Positions 39,301 through 47,600 of a stretch of 64,000 nt of DNA are shown here, piece after piece. The stretch is taken from positions 1,116,001 through 1,180,000 of the forward strand of contig NW_024466413.1 of NCBI RefSeq assembly GCF_017591425.1, in the 5' to 3' direction. Under the pieces are notes generated by a model. The model was not told the DNA's origin. It did no database searches and worked only from the letters and a program-made list of their open reading frames with translations. The translations under genes and the position numbers were made by a program. Numbering within the stretch: position 1 is the stretch's first letter; each line of letters begins with the position of its first letter. This DNA comes from Ochotona curzoniae. Its lineage: Eukaryota; Chordata; Mammalia; Lagomorpha; Ochotonidae.

Positions 39301-41624
39301 TCGGTTGGGGACGGAAGAGAAAAGCAGCAGGCATTATGTGTGGCTGTGAGATAATCCTCCTTGGACGCACTGCAGCAGAGAGGAGGGAGCAGGGGCTGGC
39401 CACTGTCCAACTAGAGGCCAGGCCTGGCCAGTAGCTGGGTTCTACACATTCTGTGGCCCTGGGCACGTAGATGGCTTTCTTTCCTGGGCCCTCACATTCT
39501 CACAGACACAATCAGAAGGGTGATTTGGAAATTCTGGGGCCTTTCTCACCCCAAGTCACACACACTGAATGGCTAAGACGGAAGCCTGCTGTCTGGAAGG
39601 GCAGGGTGCTGGAGACCATGGCGTTTCTCCTGCCCGTGGCTGAACGAGCTCCAACTGCACCTGCTGGCCCTGCCTGATGCGCACTGACATGCTTCTCTCC
39701 TCCTCTAGGGGGATCCTGGCATCAAAGGGGACAAAGGACCTCCAGGTGAGAAGGGCCAGCCTGGGGACCCTGGAGTTCCAGGCCACAAAGGCCACACAGG
39801 CCTGATGGGCCCCCAAGGACCGCCTGGAGAGAGTGGACCAGCAGGGCCTCCGGGGCCCCCCGGCCAGCCAGGATTCCCAGGGCTGAGGGTAAGGATGTTG
39901 ATGTGGCTTCACAGTTGGGGTCCCTCCATGCCTGAGGGGAAGCAAGGGAAGAGTGTGACCTCCAGAGGGACCAGGTTACAAGCACCATCTTTACTGGCTC
40001 TGTGATGCTTTCTGAGACTGCTGCTCCTTGCCCGCGAGAAGGGGTACGAAAGGCTTCCTGTTGGTGTGACAGTGTATGAAATCAGTCACATAGCCTGGGA
40101 GGTTTCCAAAGGTAGTCCCTGTCCTCCCGCCCTGGACTTCTGGAGGCGAGCCCTTGGGCCTTGCTTGGTGGGATGGAGAATTGCTTTGCACATTGAGGTT
40201 GACGAAGGCTCCGACTTGCTGTGTCTGAGCTGTGCTGCAAGATGGTCCCCATGCCTTTGATCTCTGCATCACCATGCTTCTACTTGCCTCCCTGGGATAT
40301 GGGGTCATCCCTGAGTGTAAAAAGAAAGCCTTGTTTCTTCTTTTCTTCCTTTTTGCATAGTTTATGTGAGTGTCATATGGATTTGTGGCACAGTCCATGC
40401 TGCCCTGAAAAATGGAAGCCAACTCCTCCAGTGTGTGTGTGCTGGTGGGGACAACCGGCACGCCCACATGCCTCCCTTTCGCCCTCAGCAGCTGCTGTAG
40501 CTTTCAGTGGATGCTAATACTCCTGCCAGCTCTGGTGCTGAAGGGTTCTGTCACCTTTTGGTGGCAGTCATCAGCCTGCCGTATAGGAGGCCAGGTCATC
40601 AGGCTTTTCCTAGCCTTGTGTACGTGTGTGGTGAGGGCTGGATGGTCGGTACTGGAGCTCTCAGGATACTTGGGCCCCTGCACTCTGCTCAGTTTTCTCA
40701 GCTCTGTTGCCCTGGTCAGTGATGAAAATTCTAGGACTAATAAGATTCTTGGGCAAAAAGAAAGCCTATTGAAGCGGGATGTGCTCCGTGCCTGGATCCT
40801 GGCCGTGTACTGTTGATGACAGTGATAGGTGGACATGGGAATACTTGCCACCCTGGAGCTGCAGAAAGCTCTGAAGGGGTGCGCCTGGTAGGTCGTAAGG
40901 ACTGCTCTTCTGGATTGTACTCAGACTCCATTGCTTCTGTGAACCTTCTGCCTGTCTGGAGAAGCAACTAAGAGCTTTGAGAATCCAGCCCATGCTCCAT
41001 CAGAGCAGGGCCAAGCAGACCCTAGGATCCAGAGGAGGCTGGTGGTGGCCAGTCCCAGGAAATCACCGAGGGTTTCAGGCAGGAGGCAACATCACCTGTC
41101 ACTGGGAAATGGGCAATTATCTGGCAAGGTGACATTCGGGACCAGACCTCCCAGTCCCAGTGCTAGAGGGAAATGCATGTGAGTGTGAAATGAATCCTGT
41201 GAAAAGACTGGAAGAGTATCCAGGAAGAACAGTAGTGGCCTGGGGAAGGGGGAATCTAGACTCTGGGTGGCCGTAGGGTAGGGGAATGACAGGTGTGGCC
41301 AGGGTTGGACTAGAAAGTAGGGTTTCCTATTGTTGCCAGAGAACTCCCTGGTTTTGTGATCTGGGTGTTAGGAGTTCCTGGGGCGGTCACTAACACCTCA
41401 CTCCCTCCTTCCTAGGGGGAGTCCCCCTCCTTGGAAAGCTTGAGGCGACTCATTCAGGAGGAACTGGAGAAGCAGCTGGAGAGTGAGTATCCAGGTTGTC
41501 CCTCCTCGTCTTGCACACAGGAGACCAGGAGGTGGGCTCACCCCACTGTGCTTGGCAATGGGCAGTGTCCTCCCAGCAGCTCAAATGTGGGACTTGAGGG
41601 TTTGGGAGCCTCAGATATGTGTGT

Positions 41625-41677
<53 letters not shown>

Positions 41678-44600
41678 CTACTGCAATAGTCCATTGCTAG
41701 GGCAAGTTCATTGCTTGCCATTGTCCCCAAGCTCATTGCTCCCCTGAGCAGGTATGTGGGGCACAGGCAGGACAGTATCTGTATAGCAAGCAAAGCTGTG
41801 TGGTTGAGGTGGTGCAGAGGGCTAGCTCGGACAGCGTGGGCCACACAAGCTGGCTGATGGGTCGAGACTCCAGACCTCTGTGACTGCATGTGTGAGGACC
41901 CCAAAAGTAGTGCTTTCTGGGAAATGAAACCCCCTTCATGTTGACATCAGACTGGCTGTTGATTCATTCCTGAGCCTGGTGTGTGTTGGCCCAGCAGACA
42001 TCTGGGGAAGGAGATGGGCAGGATGGCGACAGCTCTGAGCAACAGTCACTGGGACTCCAGTGTCCAAGGAAGCTACTCAGCAGCTGTCAGAGATAGAGAT
42101 GCTGAGTGACTGCCTCAGGCTGAGGAGATGGGAGACTGTGGTTGGGCTTGATCCCAGGCTGCCTCCCAGCACAGCCCAGGCTCTTCCCCCACACTGTCTG
42201 TATCCATTCTTGACCCCTCTGCACTGTGAGGTAACACACAGAGGGTCCTGTGACTTCTTTCTATCCACAGTGGGCCAGTGGGGAGAGAGGTGTGCATTTA
42301 TACATGTGGTTGGTCAGGTATGAGACTCTGCCGGGTACTGTGACCCTGCCCTGTGGAGCATGCAGATGAACCTGGGGAATAAAGGACCACCAATGGGGGT
42401 GAGGTGGGAAAGGGCTGGCGGAAGGAAGGAGACAAAGCTGGAGTGATGGGAGAGAGCAGGCGCTGATGGCCAGGTCCTAAATCTCTAGCATGGAGCTCTC
42501 CCCGTCCTGTCTTCTGGGTGGATTTACCAGTGACAGCAATGGCCTCTGCCCTGGAGTTGCTGCCAGCCCCAAAGTAGAAATGCGGCTTGTTTGAACAGGT
42601 TTGGATGGAGCACCTGCAGAGCCCACACAATCTTTTGAAGAGGAAATGTTTGTTCTGCTTGAAAGATAAGAAACTCAAGGCCCAGAGACAAAGCTGTTTT
42701 CCCAGTCCATAGAATAGGTCACAAGGGTGGCTGCCACTTGTGAGGCAGGGAAAAGGGGCTACCAAGTGAGATGGCATGGCAGTCGGAAGGTCAGAAACGG
42801 CAAGGGCCTTGATGACATCCTGGCTTCTGTTCTCACTCATGCTTTCCAAAGGTGAGCCTCTGTAACCACATGGAAGACAGACTAGCACTTGGTGGCGGTA
42901 AGTCAGTGTGCAAACCAGCAACTGGACCTCCAGGTTTCTTCATTCATTCTGCAGGCAATCTTAGATTCTGTGATCACGTCTTAGATGTGGAAAGGTCTTT
43001 ATGGACCATCACTACCAGCCACTCATTTACAGAGGAGCAATAGGGAATATATAAGTTTGAGATCAACGCTTAACCCTTCCTTGCCCAAGGGGCCTCAGTT
43101 GCAAACAGAATTATAGCAGCAGCTGTTGCCACCGTGTTGGCCACCAGCATTGACCAGGTTCCTGCAAGTGCTAGGCACTGGCTTCCATGACACATTTTGT
43201 TGTTCCATCTTCACACCGACCCAGCAGACTAGGTGTCTTTTTATTATTTCCCTTTTTACACAGAAGGCAGCCAAAGTTGAGAAGTATCCAGTGGCTTGCT
43301 CCAAGGACTGACTTATGGCTGGCAGAGGCTGCCCTGGAATCATAGCCCAGCATCCCAACTCCAGGGACAGTGTCACTCACCATGGACTGAATCACCCCCA
43401 TGTCCAGCCCTGATCCTTCAGTGCCCTTGGTGGTGGTCTTGCTGTCCTCACTGTTCCTAGTTCGGCAGTGCATCTAAGGAACCCTAACTCTAACCCTTGA
43501 CTTCCTTCCCTTCCTCATGAACTGTCTCTGTTCATCTTCCTCTGCAGCCAAGCTTGCCTACCTATTGGCCCAGATGCCTCCAACACATGTAAAAGCATCT
43601 CAAGGCAGACCCGGGCCACCAGGCCCCCCAGGAAAGGATGGGCTTCCAGGCCGGGTAGGCCCCATGGGAGAGCCAGGCCGGCCAGGCCAGGGTGGTCTGG
43701 AAGGACCCTCAGGACCAACAGGTCCCAAAGGTGAGTGATGAGCTGGGGACATTGGCTTTGCAGGCTAGGAGGTACACACTCCCACTAAGCATGGCTCATT
43801 GTTCATTCTGCTTGCATTCCCTGCTGCCTTGAAGCCCTCTGCATTCTGGCACAGTATAATTGTTTCCTATGCACGAGAGATTTTTCTGCTCATCAGTTTT
43901 GCAAGTTACATTTGTGCTTGGAAGGTTGAATCCTTTCCCCATCTCCTTATTCACCGCCCCTCATCTCCACTGCCCCAGTTTTGGAAGTGATGCAAATGTT
44001 TTCTTCCCTTACCAGATTTGGAGTTAACCAAGGGATAAGACACTTAATCTCCAGGCAAATGGAGATTAAATGTCAGCCTTAAAATCGGATGAAGTGGCTT
44101 TGAACTGCGGCTAAAAATGGCTTCAAACTGTCCAGCTGTCAGGCAGTGACCCATTTGGACAGCAGAGATGTGGACACCAATGATCTGCCTTCCGGCATGT
44201 GTGTGGCAGGGGGGGGAGCAAAGTGTGCCCGCCCCACATCGCAGTCCAGGTGTCCAGCCCTTGCGCACACTCACTGCAGGCAGGCAGATGTGGAAGAGAG
44301 GGAGAACTCTCCAGAGTAAGAACTTCCTGCTTCCCAGTGAAGAAAGTATTCTTAGGATGGGGAAGGATATGTGGTGAGCAGATGGCCCCTGCCATGGGGT
44401 GAGCTGGGGCTGGGGGGCATATCTGCTCCCTGCAAGCCAGCTCCACTGGGAGGCCAGAACATTCTTCACATCCCCAAGATGTTAGGGCACCCCTAACACC
44501 TTCCACTGCAGAACCCCTATTTCCTTATTAAATACTCCTTCATTCACATACTATTTCTCTTACTAGAAAGGCTTTACGTTATATCTGTGCATCTTAGTCC

Positions 44601-47600
44601 TACCCATATTCATTTATTAAATATGCAAATATTAATAAGAAAGCATGAAGCATAGATGATATCAAAACGTGGCAGAACACTCTCAAATGTAATAATAATA
44701 ATAACAATAAAGATGAATGGTCTAAGGTGCCTACAAAGCAGCCAAATTTTAGCTTGGATTACAAAAGTAGATATCATATGATGCAAACAGGAATTATTTT
44801 AGATACAGGGAACAATGATCGATTAAAAAGAGAATTAAAAAGACATATTTAGCCAAATCTGAATGATCTCTATTCAAATAGAATCTAAAATATTCTCCAA
44901 GAGGAAATCATCCTTGTCCTCTTATTTTTATTTTCATTTCTATTGTGTTATATTTGGATGCACTTTGATTTGTTTCATCTAGCTTAGATATTTTTCTTCT
45001 TGGGACTAGAACTTTTGCTTGTTATTCACTGTCTGTACATTATCAGACCACTGAGTTTGTCAGGAACTGGGTGGCAAGTAAGCAGAGTTCTGGGCCAGGT
45101 GCTTGAGGACACTGCAATGAGTAGGTGTGTGTGAGGGACCGCAGGTAGGTTAGGTTGTCTATGGGACAGAGTGTGGTTGAGTTTGTTGAGTGGGTACGTG
45201 TGCACATGTGTTCATATGTGTAGGCAATTGGTAGATGAGAGCTTGAGTGAAGGTTTGCATGCACATATTTATTTCTTGAGCATGTGTTTAGGATGGAGTG
45301 CCCATTTCTGAGTGTGGGTAAATCAAAGAGGGAAGCAGAATTGGGGTACAGTGTGGGTAAGCACACGGCAGCAAATTGGCTTTGTATGCGGAATTATGGC
45401 AGCACAGTGTGGCACCTGTGCCTCCTGCAGGCTGTGGCCTGCTGTGCCCTCACTGTGGACCTCCACCATCATACCAATTGTGTTTTCTTCCCAGGTGAGC
45501 GAGGAGCTAAAGGTGACCCAGGCACACCTGGAGTTGGCCTCCGAGGCGAGATGGGACCCCCTGGAATCCCAGGTATGAACAAGCACTTAGTCACACGAGA
45601 CCCGGGAGTGGACAGGGAAGCTGAGGGAGGCTTCTCTGACAAGGAGGCAGAGTTCGCTTGGTTACATGGACACGGGAGTGGACAGGGAGAACAAGGGAGG
45701 CTTCCCTGACAAGGAGACAGATAATCTGTCTGTTTTTCTTAAAATGTTCAGAATGTTTATTTGTAGACCTCCTAAGAAAACTGCAGGATAGTCCAAGGAT
45801 TCTTACAGTTTATTCCATAAATGTGACATCCCAATGATTTATTGTGTATGTTCCCACCACAGGGAAACAATGCATGCTTGTTAGAACGGCTAACTGCCCT
45901 GATACTATCAGGCCAGCACAGTGCACGGGCACTGAAGTGGCACACTGTAGCTCATTAGTAGGTACAATCATTCCATGTCAATTGAAAAGAACATCTTGAG
46001 TGAAGATACTGAGAAAAGAAAAGAAAGACACCTAGGTGGGGCTAAATGACTAAGCTGGAGGTTGTGTCTTTTTTGGACGCTTTCCAGAGCAGGTGAACTT
46101 TTAAGGTGCTAAGAAGCTCTGCGTGGAAAGTGCTGTGACCGTGTTTAGCCCAGCCTCATCCAAGCACAGCTGAGTGGGAGCCCTTTTTCCTTTCATTTCA
46201 CACTCGTTAATGCCTCCTTAGCATTGCTTGGCATGCTGCCCGTATGGCAGGGTGGTCTCTGGCCTGGGGCCGAGGGACTTCCGAGACAAACTGATCTTCC
46301 GTTGTCCCTGTTGGAAGGTCTCTAGAACACAGCCATAGTCACACTCCAAGAGCAGCTGTCGTGTAAAAGGTGCAGCAAAGTTAACCGTGTAGCTGTCAAA
46401 CTCATAGAAGCTTTAGTTTTTATTTAACCTGAGTTCATATATTTACTGAAATTATTTCTGAAAATTGAACCTACAGATAATGTTATGAAAAAAAAGGTCT
46501 TTTAGGAAAAGCATGTTATAAAGATAAACTAAACATGCATTTCAAAAACTTTTGGCACCAAAAATTAGCTTACAACCCCATTCTACTTTTGCATAAACTT
46601 TTTGAAGTATCTGTATTTTATTTGATTTGATTTTTCTGATGTCCTACTGTGGGCATGTATTATTTTTATTAGAGACCTCTTTAGGAACATACTGTAAGTA
46701 CTTATTTTTTTTTACAGTTTGCCTACTTCCAAACAGCTTATAATGAGAACTTTTTAATGAGGCAATTTCTAGTAAAAGATAAAAAGGCAGCAGACAAGCC
46801 ATTTAGGAGGAGATATAATTGTATGGATGTGAACTTGAGGTAATGACCACACTTCAATAGTTCCGAGCTGAAGAAGCAAATTAACTGCTGGTCTCAAACC
46901 TTAACCTAGATTAATGACTGTTAGCAGAGCATTAATAGGAGACGTGAACTGTCTAACGATTTTTTAAAGGGAACGTTTACTTTTTGTGTTTTTTATGGAT
47001 TTTCTGGTAAGGTCCCCACTGAAACTTCACAATTAACATCACTACTAGAATTAACCACAATGCTTACCGCCGAGCTTCCTAGTTCCAAAGCCGAAACGGG
47101 AAATCAATCAATTCCATTTGGTATAATAATGTTTAACCAATGGAGGAGAAAACCTTCTATAGGTTGTATTTTCTGGGTCTGATTTTTGAGCAGTTAGGTG
47201 TTGGCTGGTTGCATTCTGGATGTTACTGGCAATGATTTTGTAGAATAGGTGTGGTCAAAGTATGGGCTCCAATTGAGCATGTGGACAATGCTGAGGAAAT
47301 ACAGAAAACTCTGGGCTGTGCTGGGTGAAGAACTGTTCCAGGGCACGTCTGAGGACGTGTGCACTGGAGCAGCGGTTAGTACCCCACACTTGCTAGTCGT
47401 CTCTGGTGTCAGACATGTCTTCTAGAACTGTGTAAGAACACACAAGATCTGGTTCCTCACCTGACCAAGTGCAAAGCATGTCTGTAACAGGGCCTAGGTC
47501 AACCTTTGTTTATTTCTCTCTAGTGGTGCCTAGACCATGTCCTCTTTCAAGTAGTCGGGGCAGCCCCTCACCGTACGTGCTAAGTTAGATTGCCTCTGTG

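Larger units (their letters stand above)
41483..43547 (+). other. COL22A1: intron w15-w16
   Basis: 2.07 kb with GT-AG ends. It contains a long (TG)n/(CA)n tract (41616-41674) and MIR-like relics at 42640-42740 and 43195-43315. Confidence 0.75.
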
